Below are positions 1-8,297 of a stretch of DNA of 23,978 nucleotides, one piece after another. Positions within the stretch are counted from its first letter, which is position 1; each line of letters starts with the position of its first letter. The DNA comes from Profundicola sp051011115 (GTDB lineage Bacteria > Bacteroidota > Bacteroidia > Flavobacteriales > Weeksellaceae), in the NCBI GenBank assembly GCA_051011115.1, contig JBPCUN010000166.1, forward strand, positions 1 to 23,978. The letters are read 5' to 3'. A program made the position numbers and the translations under genes. Below the pieces are notes generated by a model. That model did not search any database. It was not told where the DNA came from and worked only from the letters and a program-made list of their open reading frames with translations.

Positions 1-83
1 GGTGAAATCTATGAACTACACTTTTTAATCTATGAAAAATGTAAATCAGTTTGATAGATAGATATGAGGCGTTAATAGAATTC

Positions 84-116
84 TTTTTGAGTGAATCCTA
101 GAAGCGCGCATATTTG
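84..116 (+). promoter_or_regulatory. Possible promoter of the DUF5694 gene
   Basis: A TTTTTG at 84-89 and a CATATTTG at 109-116 are 19 bp apart. This resembles the Bacteroidota TTTG / TAnnTTTG promoter, although the -7 box is imperfect. Transcription would start only a few bases before the ATG at 131. This is pattern matching only. Confidence 0.3.
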
Positions 117-130
117 CTTCAAATAAAAAT

Positions 131-1027
131 ATGAAAATGAAAAAAATGTTGACATTACTATTATCTACTTGGGTAATTTACTGCGCAGGACAAGATGTAA
201 ACTGGGCAAAGTTGGATTATATTCAACCAGATTCTATTTTACAAAGAGATTTAAACCCGATTCCAGTTTTATTACTTGGAACATTTCATTTTGATTATCC
301 TGGATTGGATGATCATAAAATAGCTGAAGAAAATAAAATGGACGTTTTAAATGAAAGGAGGCAGAAGGAAATAAAAGATTTGATACATGTAATTGAAAAC
401 TACAATCCAACTAAAATTTATATAGAGTCCAGAAACCAAGCTTATCACGATTCATTATTCTCAAAATATGTAAATGAAGATTTCACATTAGGTAGAAGTG
501 AAATATATCAAATTGCATATAGACTAGGTAAAAAATTGAATCTTCAAAAGTTATATGCTGTGGATGCATCTACCTTGTTAGAGGATATTTCTACAGCATC
601 GGATAATGAGAAAAACTGTTTAAATCAGCTATATGATGAAAAATATAACTTGGTGAATGAATCTAACGATAGGTATTGGCATAAATTATATGCAGAAATG
701 TACAATCAGGTTGAATCAATCCAAGGAGATTTAACCTTATTAGAATCTTTTATAATGATGTCTAAACCAAAATTATTGAAAATTATGCATGGTCACTATT
801 TATCTTCTGGTTTTAATACATTGGATCATCAAGGACCAGATCGTTTAGCGTTGTGGTGGTATACTAGAAATTTACGAATCTTTAATAATATATTGAATAC
901 GCAACCGACAGAGGATGATAGAATACTTGTATTATTTGGCAATGGACATATGTCTATTTTAAATCATTTGTTTGAATCTGCTCCACAGTTTGAAATTGTA
1001 ACTTTGAAAAATTTGATTTGTAAATAA
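131..1027 (+). CDS. Exported DUF5694 family protein
   Basis: This is a 298-residue protein with an N-terminal hydrophobic export signal (about residues 5-20, probable cleavage near CAG-QD). Two conserved-looking motifs stand out. One is LLLGTFHFDYPG with a nearby Asp/His (about residues 48-62). The other is LFGNGHMSIL near the C-terminus. A GTFH motif near the start and a GH motif near the end are the signature I associate with DUF5694, whose biochemical role is unknown to me. The fold may be related to TraB/ChaN-type proteins, which is inference. The start could be the ATG at 131 or the in-frame ATG at 137; both leave the signal peptide intact. It is monocistronic and convergent with accA, with a hairpin terminator between them. 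Confidence 0.75.
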   Translation: MKMKKMLTLLLSTWVIYCAGQDVNWAKLDYIQPDSILQRDLNPIPVLLLGTFHFDYPGLDDHKIAEENKMDVLNERRQKEIKDLIHVIENYNPTKIYIESRNQAYHDSLFSKYVNEDFTLGRSEIYQIAYRLGKKLNLQKLYAVDASTLLEDISTASDNEKNCLNQLYDEKYNLVNESNDRYWHKLYAEMYNQVESIQGDLTLLESFIMMSKPKLLKIMHGHYLSSGFNTLDHQGPDRLALWWYTRNLRIFNNILNTQPTEDDRILVLFGNGHMSILNHLFESAPQFEIVTLKNLICK

Positions 1028-1044
1028 AATATTTTTCTCAAAAA

Positions 1045-1076
1045 AAAATCTGTAAGATTCATTTCTTACAGATTTT
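1045..1076. terminator. Bidirectional hairpin terminator
   Basis: The stem AAAATCTGTAAGA (1045-1057) pairs perfectly with TCTTACAGATTTT (1064-1076) around a 6-nt loop. An A-run lies on the left and T-rich sequence on the right, so it can terminate both the DUF5694 gene and the accA operon, which converge here. Confidence 0.85.
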
Positions 1077-1103
1077 AATATAATCAAAAATTTGAGAAAT
1101 TTA

Positions 1104-2057
1104 CTATCCTTTGTAAACCCCCATGTTCAAGAATTTGTCTTGACGTTGCTTTTGTAGTTTATCAACCTTTAATTTTCTAAGTTCTGCTACACTTTCTTGA
1201 ATTTGTTTTTTTACATTTTCAAAAGTTGCATCATAATCGTAATGTGCCCCGCCTAAAGGTTCTGGTATAATACCGTCTATCAATTTTTGATTTAACATAT
1301 CTTCTGGGGTCAACTTTAAAGCCGCAGCTGCTTGTTCTTTATAATCCCAACTACGCCAAAGGATAGATGAGCAAGATTCAGGAGAAATTACAGAATACCA
1401 GGTGTTTTCTAACATAAATACTTTGTTCCCTGCTCCTAATCCTAAAGCACCTCCGCTGGCACCCTCACCAATCACGATACAGATAATTGGCACCTTGAGT
1501 TGAAGCATTTCAGAAATATTATTTGCAATGGCTTGCCCTTGCCCTCTTTCTTCTGCTTCTAACCCTGGGTATGCACCAGGCGTATCAATTAAGGTAACGA
1601 TAGGCTTGTCAAACTTTTCTGCCAATTTCATCAACCTAAGCGCTTTTCTATAACCTTCTGGATTAGACATTCCAAAGCGGCGATATTGTCTTTCTTTGGT
1701 ATTCTTTCCTTTTTGTTGACCAATAAACATTACGGTTTCTCCACCCATTTTACCAAATCCACCTACCATAGCTTTATCATCTGCAAAGGTTCTGTCTCCA
1801 TGCAATTCTATGAAATCCCCTTTTGTAAGTCCTAAAATATAGTCTAGGGTATAAGGTCTATTAGGATGCCTAGAAAGCTGAACCTTTTGCCAAGGGGTTA
1901 GATTTCCGTATATCTCTTGTTTAGTTTTTTCTATTTTATTTCTTAAATCTATGCAACTCTGTTGAACATTGACACCGCTCTCTTCTCCAATTAATGTACA
2001 TTGGTTGTACTGTTCTTCTAACTCTTTAATCGGTGTTTCAAATTCTAAATAATCCAT
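1104..2057 (-). CDS. accA: Acetyl-CoA carboxylase carboxyltransferase subunit alpha
   Basis: AccA is the alpha subunit of the carboxyltransferase half of acetyl-CoA carboxylase. With AccD it transfers the carboxyl group from biotin-BCCP to acetyl-CoA, giving malonyl-CoA for fatty acid synthesis in the cytoplasm. Family blocks are clear: the LHGDRTFADD region, YRRFGMSNPEGYRKALRLM, LIDTPGAYPG, ERGQGQAIA and the oxyanion-type GEGASGGALGLG. The frame is open to an ATG at 2081, but the family begins with a sequence like MDYLEFETPIKELEEQ. I therefore chose the ATG at 2057, which gives 317 residues, the usual AccA length. It lies 50 bp downstream of the NTF2-like lipoprotein gene and ends at the shared terminator, so it may be the last gene of an M28-NTF2-accA transcript. 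No accD is in the window. Confidence 0.96.
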   Translation of the reverse strand: MDYLEFETPIKELEEQYNQCTLIGEESGVNVQQSCIDLRNKIEKTKQEIYGNLTPWQKVQLSRHPNRPYTLDYILGLTKGDFIELHGDRTFADDKAMVGGFGKMGGETVMFIGQQKGKNTKERQYRRFGMSNPEGYRKALRLMKLAEKFDKPIVTLIDTPGAYPGLEAEERGQGQAIANNISEMLQLKVPIICIVIGEGASGGALGLGAGNKVFMLENTWYSVISPESCSSILWRSWDYKEQAAAALKLTPEDMLNQKLIDGIIPEPLGGAHYDYDATFENVKKQIQESVAELRKLKVDKLQKQRQDKFLNMGVYKG

Positions 2058-2107
2058 GCACTTGTGTTTTATCTTAAACAAATATAAATAAATTCTTTAT
2101 TCTAAGG

Positions 2108-2599
2108 TTAATCTGTTGGTTTATCCGCTATAATTTTTAAATATGCAGGAATAGCATCATTGGGTACCGACACAGATAGATGATAATGTGCAATCTTCCA
2201 TTGGCCATTTTCTTGCTTTAATACGCCTGAACCTCTACATGGTCCCATCCAAGTATCTAGCAATTCATCAAACCAAATGATACGACCATCTTCGGATGTG
2301 TATATATGTCTGTCATGTGGTGTGAAAGCCCAAGCAGATTCTTTTTCAAAGGCATCTTTAAATAATGTTTTAAGTTCTCTGGCGGTCCAATGTTCGGTAG
2401 GGTCTGTACCAATATAGATTCCATCTTGAGTAAAAGATTTGAAAAAAGTTTCCTCATCTGCTACTGCCGCTGCATGATGCCACTGGTCTATAAAAGTGTT
2501 AATTCCTGTATGATCTATCGTCTTAACAACATGCGAGCTTTTACAAGATGAAATGAATACTAATAAGATTATGATGAATACAGATGATATATTTTTCAT
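2108..2599 (-). CDS. NTF2/SnoaL-like lipoprotein
   Basis: This is a 163-residue predicted lipoprotein. The N-terminus is a signal peptide ending in a lipobox, with Cys19 in ISSCKSS. The mature part resembles the SnoaL-like/DUF4440 branch of the NTF2 superfamily. It has an early helix (INTFIDQWHHAAAVADEETF), then FTQDGIYIGTDPTEHWTA, and a C-terminal beta segment ending QENGQWKIAHYHLSVSVP. These domains form a small cone-shaped pocket and occur both as enzymes and as non-catalytic binding proteins, so no reaction is assigned. It starts 4 bp after the stop of the M28 peptidase gene, so the two are almost certainly cotranscribed. The association suggests a periplasmic or outer-membrane helper role, which is inference. 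Confidence 0.8.
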   Translation of the reverse strand: MKNISSVFIIILLVFISSCKSSHVVKTIDHTGINTFIDQWHHAAAVADEETFFKSFTQDGIYIGTDPTEHWTARELKTLFKDAFEKESAWAFTPHDRHIYTSEDGRIIWFDELLDTWMGPCRGSGVLKQENGQWKIAHYHLSVSVPNDAIPAYLKIIADKPTD

Positions 2600-2603
2600 T
2601 TGT

Positions 2604-3605
2604 TTAATTCAGTTGAGGCTTATCTTCTCTGTTTACGAGGGTCCAAGCGGTGGAAAAGATTAGTTTGGTTCTTTTAGTTAATAATTTATAATCAATTTTA
2701 TCTGGTGTATCGCTATCTTTATGATAATCAGCATGTGTTCCATTGAAATAAAAGATCACTGGAATGTTATTTTTGGCAAAGTTATAATGGTCTGATCTAT
2801 AGTAGAATCTGTTAGGGTCGTCTGGTGCATCGTATCTATAGTCAAACTCCATTTGATAATACTTGTTATTTACTTCTTCTGAAATCTGTTTTAATTCTTT
2901 ACTAAGCATTTCTGAACCAATTAAATAAATGTAGTTTGGTACACCTTTTACTTGATGTTCATCATCTACACGACCAATCATATCTATATTGAGATTAACA
3001 ATTGTATCATCTAAATCAAATAATGGATGATCTGTATAATATTTGGAGCCATAAAGTCCTTTTTCTTCTCCTGTCACATGTAAAAAGAGAATGCTTCTCC
3101 TTGGTTTATAGCCCTTGTCCATCGCATTTTTAAAGGCTTTAGCGATATTCATAATGGCAATGGTCCCGCTTCCGTCATCATCTGCACCATTAAATATTTT
3201 CCCATCTTTCATTCCTAAATGGTCCAAATGTGCAGAAATGACTACAACCTCATCTGCCTTATCTGTACCGGGAATATATGCTACAACATTGTTGGCATCA
3301 CCTGTAAGTCTAGGGTAGGTACCTGCGGGTATGGTCTGGTAGTAATTTTGAGAGCCTGGTGCTGCTGCAATATTTAGATTTTTATAGAAATCACGAATAT
3401 ATTCAGTTGCTATATGTTCTTGTTCACTCCCAGCTTCCCTTCCCATAAATTCGTCTGAAGCGTAAGTATAAAGCATACTTTCCATTTCTGATTGTAAAAT
3501 GTTATTTGCAAACACCTCTGCTTTTTGTAAATGATCTGTTTTTTGCACATTTTGTGTGTTACACCCCAAAATGCTGAACAAAAAAATGATAAGTAAATTT
3601 TTCAT
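2604..3605 (-). CDS. M28 family zinc aminopeptidase, lipoprotein
   Basis: This is a 333-residue M28 metallopeptidase exported as a lipoprotein (lipobox SILGC, Cys15). The binuclear zinc site looks complete: His126 in SAHLDHLG, Asp143 in GADDDGSG, Glu180/Glu181 in TGEEKG, Asp208 in NIDMIGR and His295 in YHKDSDTPD. By family these enzymes remove N-terminal residues from peptides. The lipid anchor places this one on the periplasmic or outer-membrane face, where it would feed on peptides. It is the first gene of the run leading through the NTF2-like lipoprotein to accA. It is separated from the upstream S46 peptidase gene by a hairpin terminator, so it should have its own promoter in the short gap before 3605, though I found no convincing box. 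Confidence 0.92.
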   Translation of the reverse strand: MKNLLIIFLFSILGCNTQNVQKTDHLQKAEVFANNILQSEMESMLYTYASDEFMGREAGSEQEHIATEYIRDFYKNLNIAAAPGSQNYYQTIPAGTYPRLTGDANNVVAYIPGTDKADEVVVISAHLDHLGMKDGKIFNGADDDGSGTIAIMNIAKAFKNAMDKGYKPRRSILFLHVTGEEKGLYGSKYYTDHPLFDLDDTIVNLNIDMIGRVDDEHQVKGVPNYIYLIGSEMLSKELKQISEEVNNKYYQMEFDYRYDAPDDPNRFYYRSDHYNFAKNNIPVIFYFNGTHADYHKDSDTPDKIDYKLLTKRTKLIFSTAWTLVNREDKPQLN

Positions 3606-3650
3606 TTGATTGGATTTTAATCTAAGATAAGAATTATAAGTTATTGGTAT

Positions 3651-3679
3651 AAAAAATACCCCGAAAAATCAGGGTATTT
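3651..3679 (-). terminator. Terminator of the S46 peptidase gene
   Basis: AAATACCC (3654-3661) pairs with GGGTATTT (3672-3679). Read on the minus strand, the hairpin is followed by a T-run, which fits termination after the S46 gene that ends at 3701. Confidence 0.7.
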
Positions 3680-3700
3680 AGGTCGTTATGGGCCAAGAAA

Positions 3701-5836
3701 TTATTTTTTCTCTTTGCCGTTTACTAATTTCATTTCTTTGATAAGTCGCTGTGCATTGGCATATTTATCAATAATAAAAAGGATATAACGAGCATCTACC
3801 ATAATGTTTCTACTAATTTCTGGATCATAGTGATAATCACTCATCGTACCCTCCCAAACACGGTCAAAATTTAGACCGATTAAGTTTCCATCGGCATCTA
3901 ATGCTGGCGATCCAGAGTTACCACCAGTAGTATGATTGGTCGCAATAAAGTTGACTGGTAATTCTCCTTCTTGTGCATAAGTTCCAAAATCTTTGTCTTG
4001 GTATAAGTCTAAAAGTTTTTTCGGAACATCAAATTCATAATCGCCTGGTCTGTACTTTTCCTGTACACCTTTTAACGTGGTTTTATAGTCATAGTATACA
4101 CCATCTCTTGGTTCATAACCTTTAACTTTACCATAAGTCACACGCAAAGTTGAATTAGCATCTGGAAAGAATTTATGATCCTCCATGACTTCTAGTTGAG
4201 CTTGCATATAAGTTCTTAACTGATTGTCTATCTGGTCTTGGATACTAGATTTCTTGTTGCTTACTTGTGCTTGATAAGTATCTTTTATTTTCCCAATTTT
4301 TTGAACTAAGGCGTCTTTTCTAGCCAGTGCAATAAATTGTTTAGGATCCTTCATTGTTTTATCCACATCCTTATATAATTGGTTCAGGATAATAGATTGG
4401 CTAAGGTCTTTTGCTGTAATATTAACATCTTTTGGACGGAACGCGGCTGGCATATCCTCTTGGTACATTTCCCAAAGTCTCAAAGCTACTTCTTGATCTA
4501 CCTCTGGGTTGAAGTTCTTGTACAATCCTGCAAAGTAACCTTGAACTCTCTTGTAGTAATCATTGAAATCTGCATCCTTTTGTTTTTCAATTAAGTTATT
4601 GATGGTTAATGCTATTCGGAATGATTCTGCATTTCTATAAATTGCTTCATTAAAATAATCAGAAGCATAGTTGTAAGGTTCTATTTCTGCGTATAACTGG
4701 TTTAATGTTGGAATTAAATTCGCATAAGTAGCGCATTTTTCATTCTTTTCTGTTTTACATTTTTCATTCACTCGCTTTATAAATTCCTCTTCATATGCTT
4801 TTCTCTGCTCAATAGCTCCAGAACGTGCTAAACCTTGGCTTTCTCCAATCCATTTCTTCCAGTAATTTGCTACACCTGCAAATTTAGACGCATATTGAAT
4901 TTTGATTTTCTCGTCACGCTTCATATACTTATCGATGATCCCTAAAGCATTTTCACGAATCTTGATTTTTGCAGGATTTAATTTCTGTGTTAATTGATCT
5001 AAAGCTGCAGCAGGCAAATATTCATCTGTCATTCCTGGAAAACCAAAAACAAACGTGAAATCTTCTTCTTCAATCCCTCCTACGTTGACAGGTAAGTAAT
5101 GTTTTGGGGTATAAGGAATATTGTCCTTAGCGTATTCTGCTGGGCGATTGTTCTTGTCTGCATAAATTCTGAATACAGAAAAATCTCCTGTATGGCGAGG
5201 CCACATCCAGTTATCTGTATCACTCCCAAATTTACCAATACTGCTTGGCGGTGCACCTACTAAACGCACATCTTTATAAGTTTCTGTGATGAATAAATAA
5301 TATTTATTTCCTTTATAGAAAGGTTTTACCATTACATCTTGATAAGCTTCTTTCACGGTATTGGCAGAGATAATATCGATGTTATCCTTAATTCTATCAT
5401 TTCGCTGTTGCTCTGTATCTGTAGTGCTAACGCCATTCAATACTTTATCGGTAACATCGTGGATGTCTACAATAAAAGTCGCTGTAAGACCTGGATTAGG
5501 TAATTCATTTTCATAATCTTCTGCCCAAAACCCATCCTGTAAATAGTTATGCTCTACGGTAGAATGAGATTGAATCTGTCCGTAACCACAATGGTGATTG
5601 GTTAATAACAGCCCTTTAGGAGAAATAACCTCACTGGTACACCCACCGCCGAAATGCGCTATGGCATCTTTGATACTTGGTGCTTTTGGATCAAATATTT
5701 CTTTGGCAGAAATATTCATCCCCAACTCCTTCATTTCAGATTCATTCAATTCTGTAGGAATCCACATACCACCGCCTTGTTGCGCAAACAGGGTTAAACT
5801 CCAAAATATGGAGATAAGCAAACTAATCTTTTTCAT
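3701..5836 (-). CDS. S46 family dipeptidyl-peptidase, DPP11 type
   Basis: This is a 711-residue secreted serine exopeptidase of family S46 (DPP7/DPP11), which removes dipeptides from peptide N-termini in the periplasm. A signal peptide covers about residues 1-19. The chymotrypsin-like catalytic His lies in TNHHCGYG (residues 79-86) and the nucleophile is Ser641 in GGNSGSPALD. The residue 18 positions after the Ser is Arg659. In Porphyromonas gingivalis the equivalent residue (Arg673, with Ser655 as nucleophile) gives DPP11 its preference for Asp/Glu at P1, whereas DPP7 has Gly there. I therefore infer DPP11-like specificity. Length matches the family (about 710-720). A TAnnTTTG box lies just upstream of the start and a terminator follows. 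The neighbouring M28 aminopeptidase suggests a joint role in peptide use. Confidence 0.95.
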   Translation of the reverse strand: MKKISLLISIFWSLTLFAQQGGGMWIPTELNESEMKELGMNISAKEIFDPKAPSIKDAIAHFGGGCTSEVISPKGLLLTNHHCGYGQIQSHSTVEHNYLQDGFWAEDYENELPNPGLTATFIVDIHDVTDKVLNGVSTTDTEQQRNDRIKDNIDIISANTVKEAYQDVMVKPFYKGNKYYLFITETYKDVRLVGAPPSSIGKFGSDTDNWMWPRHTGDFSVFRIYADKNNRPAEYAKDNIPYTPKHYLPVNVGGIEEEDFTFVFGFPGMTDEYLPAAALDQLTQKLNPAKIKIRENALGIIDKYMKRDEKIKIQYASKFAGVANYWKKWIGESQGLARSGAIEQRKAYEEEFIKRVNEKCKTEKNEKCATYANLIPTLNQLYAEIEPYNYASDYFNEAIYRNAESFRIALTINNLIEKQKDADFNDYYKRVQGYFAGLYKNFNPEVDQEVALRLWEMYQEDMPAAFRPKDVNITAKDLSQSIILNQLYKDVDKTMKDPKQFIALARKDALVQKIGKIKDTYQAQVSNKKSSIQDQIDNQLRTYMQAQLEVMEDHKFFPDANSTLRVTYGKVKGYEPRDGVYYDYKTTLKGVQEKYRPGDYEFDVPKKLLDLYQDKDFGTYAQEGELPVNFIATNHTTGGNSGSPALDADGNLIGLNFDRVWEGTMSDYHYDPEISRNIMVDARYILFIIDKYANAQRLIKEMKLVNGKEKK

Positions 5837-5854
5837 AATAAACTACTATTTTCT

Positions 5855-5862
5855 CAAAGATA
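5855..5862 (-). promoter_or_regulatory. Probable -7 box of the S46 peptidase gene
   Basis: On the minus strand this reads TATCTTTG, an exact TAnnTTTG match about 19 bp before the ATG. No clear -33 TTTG was found. Confidence 0.4.
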
Positions 5863-5873
5863 ATAATAAAAAA

Positions 5874-5916
5874 TATTAGTTTTATACTTTTAAATTTTAG
5901 AATAATAAAACTAATA
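5874..5916. repeat. 12-bp inverted repeat before the small exported protein
   Basis: TATTAGTTTTAT (5874-5885) and ATAAAACTAATA (5905-5916) are perfect inverted copies separated by 19 bp. The right arm ends 5 bp before the ATG at 5922. A weak box, TACTTTTA (5885-5892), lies at the edge of the left arm. The pair could be an operator, or if both arms are transcribed, a hairpin that hides the start codon. Confidence 0.6.
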
Positions 5917-5921
5917 GATTG

Positions 5922-6365
5922 ATGAAAAACCTTTTATGGTTAATGATGGTTATTTCTGCACTTGGACAGGCTCAAAGTATCAAAAAAGGTATAATAGTTA
6001 CCGATGCTCAAGAAAAATTGAAAGTTGAAAATATAATTTTTGATACTTATGCTAATCAAATTAATTATATAGAAAGTGGGGGAGAAGTAAAGGAGTTATC
6101 CCTAAATCAAGTGGTTATGATTAAAGAACAAAAAGGAAGTTATTGGCTTATGGGGGCATTAGGAGGATTAGGTGCATCGCTACTTGTAAGTGCGGCTACA
6201 GCACCAGAAGATGGAGAATGGTGGTATGGTGCTGGACCTAAAATTCTTATAGGAACAGGGATTGGCGCTGCAATAGGAGCTTTTATTCCAAAGTATAAAG
6301 AGGTGTCCTTAGATGAGAACACCTCTCTGTCATTTACAACTAATGGGATTAAATTTAATTTTTAA
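5922..6365 (+). CDS. Small exported protein with glycine-rich membrane segments
   Basis: I do not recognise this 147-residue protein. It starts with a signal peptide (MKNLLWLMMVISALGQAQS). I chose the ATG at 5922 over a TTG codon directly before it. A beta-rich stretch follows (about residues 20-70). Then come two small-residue-rich hydrophobic segments, LMGALGGLGASLLVSAATAP and ILIGTGIGAAIGAFIP, separated by a short EDGEWWYGAGP linker. These glycine-zipper-like segments could form a membrane hairpin. The C-terminus returns to a beta-like segment ending in NGIKFNF. The gene is divergent from the S46 peptidase and convergent with the alcohol dehydrogenase, whose stop codon it overlaps. Its leader contains a 12-bp inverted repeat. 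Confidence 0.7.
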   Translation: MKNLLWLMMVISALGQAQSIKKGIIVTDAQEKLKVENIIFDTYANQINYIESGGEVKELSLNQVVMIKEQKGSYWLMGALGGLGASLLVSAATAPEDGEWWYGAGPKILIGTGIGAAIGAFIPKYKEVSLDENTSLSFTTNGIKFNF

Positions 6366-7489
6366 TCAAAGATTATTACTTGTCTAATGGCCTCTCCAGC
6401 GGCTAATCTTTCAAAGCCCTCATTGATATCTTCTAGTTTCAAGCGATGGGTTATTAATTTTTCTACTGGTAAACGACCTGCTTGATACATATCCATAAAG
6501 TTAGGGATGTCTACTTTAGGAGAACTACTACCTAAGTAACATCCTTTTAAAGTTTTTTCTTGGCCTACTAATGTAAGAGGATTTAGAGAAAGTCTAGCAT
6601 CTGGATGCGGTAATGCTGCAGTAACCGTTCTTCCACCTCTATTGGTAGCGTTAAAAGCAAAATCCAATGCTGGCATAGCTCCTGCAAACTCCAAGGAAAT
6701 ATCTGGGCCTTTGTCTGTCATGTTTTTCACCTGATCCATGGCATCCTCATCGCTAGAATTTACTACTTCGTCTGCACCAAAATCTTTGGCAACATCTAAT
6801 TTATATTGATTAATATCTGCAGCAATAATTTTGGAAGCGCCTGCAGCTTGAGCACCTAATATGGCGGATAATCCAACACCACCTAAGCCCACCACCATGA
6901 CCGATTCTCCTGCATGCATTTCTGCTGTATGCACTACGGCGCCAACGCCTGTCAATATTGCACAACCAAAAATAGCTGCAATTTCAAAAGGAATGTTTTT
7001 GTCAATTTTAACTAAAGAGTGAATAGATGCTACCGTGTAATCCGCAAAGCCTGACACCCCTAAATGGTGATAATACGTTTCCCCATCTTTGGTAATTTTT
7101 CTATCACCATTCAATAATGTTCCGGCGGTATTAGCGGCAGCACCAGGTTCGCAAAGTGCAGTTCTACCTGATTGGCAATATTTACATTGTCCACATGACG
7201 GTAAAAAGGCGAAAACCACATGGTCTCCCACTTCAAATCCTTTCACATGTTCACCTACCTTTTCGATGACACCAGCGGCTTCATGGCCTAAAACCATAGG
7301 TACAGGACGTGGTCTGTTACCATCCACTACAGATAAGTCTGAGTGACAAATACCTGCAGCCTTAATTTTCACAATAACTTCTTCGTAACCAGGTTCTCCA
7401 ATTTCAACTTCTTCTATCGTAAGTGGTTTGGTTTCTGTATAAGGTCTTTCATGACCAATTTTATGCAAAACTGCTGCTCTTGTTTTCAT
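6362..7489 (-). CDS. Zinc-dependent alcohol dehydrogenase (MDR family)
   Basis: This is a medium-chain NAD(P)-dependent zinc alcohol dehydrogenase of 375 residues. The catalytic zinc site is visible in GICHSD and GHEAAG. The structural zinc site has the four-Cys spacing CGQCKYCQSGRTALC. The Rossmann fold shows GLGGVG followed by an acidic residue in ADIN, which suggests NAD preference. The frame is open to an ATG at 7558 inside the lactonase gene. I prefer the ATG at 7489 because MKTRAAVLHKIG is the usual N-terminus and it leaves a 13-bp gap after the lactonase stop. The neighbour suggests that it oxidises the alcohol released by lactone opening, for example a hydroxy acid. This is inference; the substrate is not readable from the sequence. 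Its stop overlaps the convergent small protein's stop. Confidence 0.92.
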   Translation of the reverse strand: MKTRAAVLHKIGHERPYTETKPLTIEEVEIGEPGYEEVIVKIKAAGICHSDLSVVDGNRPRPVPMVLGHEAAGVIEKVGEHVKGFEVGDHVVFAFLPSCGQCKYCQSGRTALCEPGAAANTAGTLLNGDRKITKDGETYYHHLGVSGFADYTVASIHSLVKIDKNIPFEIAAIFGCAILTGVGAVVHTAEMHAGESVMVVGLGGVGLSAILGAQAAGASKIIAADINQYKLDVAKDFGADEVVNSSDEDAMDQVKNMTDKGPDISLEFAGAMPALDFAFNATNRGGRTVTAALPHPDARLSLNPLTLVGQEKTLKGCYLGSSSPKVDIPNFMDMYQAGRLPVEKLITHRLKLEDINEGFERLAAGEAIRQVIIFD

Positions 7490-7502
7490 ATATTTTGGAT
7501 AT

Positions 7503-8297
7503 TTATTTGTAAAATTCATTAGGACCTTTCTTGAATTGACTCCATGCCTCGGGATCATGTCCAGTAACTACGAGCGCTTCATTCACAGAGGCAATTTCTC
7601 GAAGTTTCGCAACAGATCGCACAGCGTCTACAGCAGAGGCTAAAAAACCTGGAAGTGCTTTGTCTTTATAATGATCTGTGGTATAGGCTGCATCTACTGT
7701 CAATAGGATAGGACCGTCTTCTGGAAGGGTAATGAGAAAACTGCAATGTCCTGGAGAGTGCCCTGGAGTTGGGATAATTTTGATTACACCATCACCATAA
7801 ACATCATAAATCTCATTGCTTTCTATTTCTAAAAAATGCCATTTGATATCTGGTTTGTCAAAATCTTTTCTGATATATCCACCGGCTGCAAACCAATCTG
7901 CGGTGTAAGCATATTCGTATTCTTTACGTTGTACAATATGGGTAGCATTAGGGAATCTTCCTGTGGCACCGGTATGGTCTAAATGCAAGTGTGATTGTAA
8001 CACATATTTAATTTTATTTGGATCTATACCTAATTCCTCTACAACATTCACACATCCCTCTTGTTCTTTCATCACAGGCCAATAAACTTCAGTAATGGCA
8101 CCCCAATGTTCCTTTGGATTGGTCGCACACTCTACAGCATTTCCTCCGTCGATTACAATATGACCTTTAGGATGAGTAATTAAGTACCACGGAACAGGAA
8201 TTTCATACGGTTCTAAGGACGCATTCATTTTAATGTTATTCTCTTTACATTTCAGCACACCAGTCTGAAACATATATAACCTGATTTCATTGCTCAT
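7503..8297 (-). CDS. Metallo-beta-lactamase-fold lactonase, AttM/BlcC-like
   Basis: This is a 264-residue cytoplasmic metallo-beta-lactamase-fold hydrolase without a signal peptide. The dinuclear zinc ligands are HLHLDH (103-108), His180 in TPGHSPGH, Asp202 in TVDAAY and His247 in TGHDPEAW, the pattern of N-acyl-homoserine lactonases. Several segments closely match my recollection of Agrobacterium AttM/BlcC: RLYM-Q-G-LKCK at the start, VIDGGNA, WYFAAGGYIRKDFDKP-like text near 134-149, and LPGFLAS-VD-VRSV (215-229). By family it opens lactone rings, either AHL signals or gamma-butyrolactone; AttM/BlcC does both. It is the first gene of a two-gene operon with the zinc alcohol dehydrogenase. The in vivo substrate cannot be told from the sequence. 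Confidence 0.92.
   Translation of the reverse strand: MSNEIRLYMFQTGVLKCKENNIKMNASLEPYEIPVPWYLITHPKGHIVIDGGNAVECATNPKEHWGAITEVYWPVMKEQEGCVNVVEELGIDPNKIKYVLQSHLHLDHTGATGRFPNATHIVQRKEYEYAYTADWFAAGGYIRKDFDKPDIKWHFLEIESNEIYDVYGDGVIKIIPTPGHSPGHCSFLITLPEDGPILLTVDAAYTTDHYKDKALPGFLASAVDAVRSVAKLREIASVNEALVVTGHDPEAWSQFKKGPNEFYK

Noticed and set aside
2257..2457. Second minus-strand frame inside the NTF2-like lipoprotein gene
   Set aside because: It is out of frame with the recognisable lipoprotein and has no features of its own.
5598..5879. Open frame on the plus strand over the start of the S46 gene
   Set aside because: It is antisense to the signal peptide and catalytic His region of the peptidase, has an unlikely composition, and runs into the divergent promoter region.
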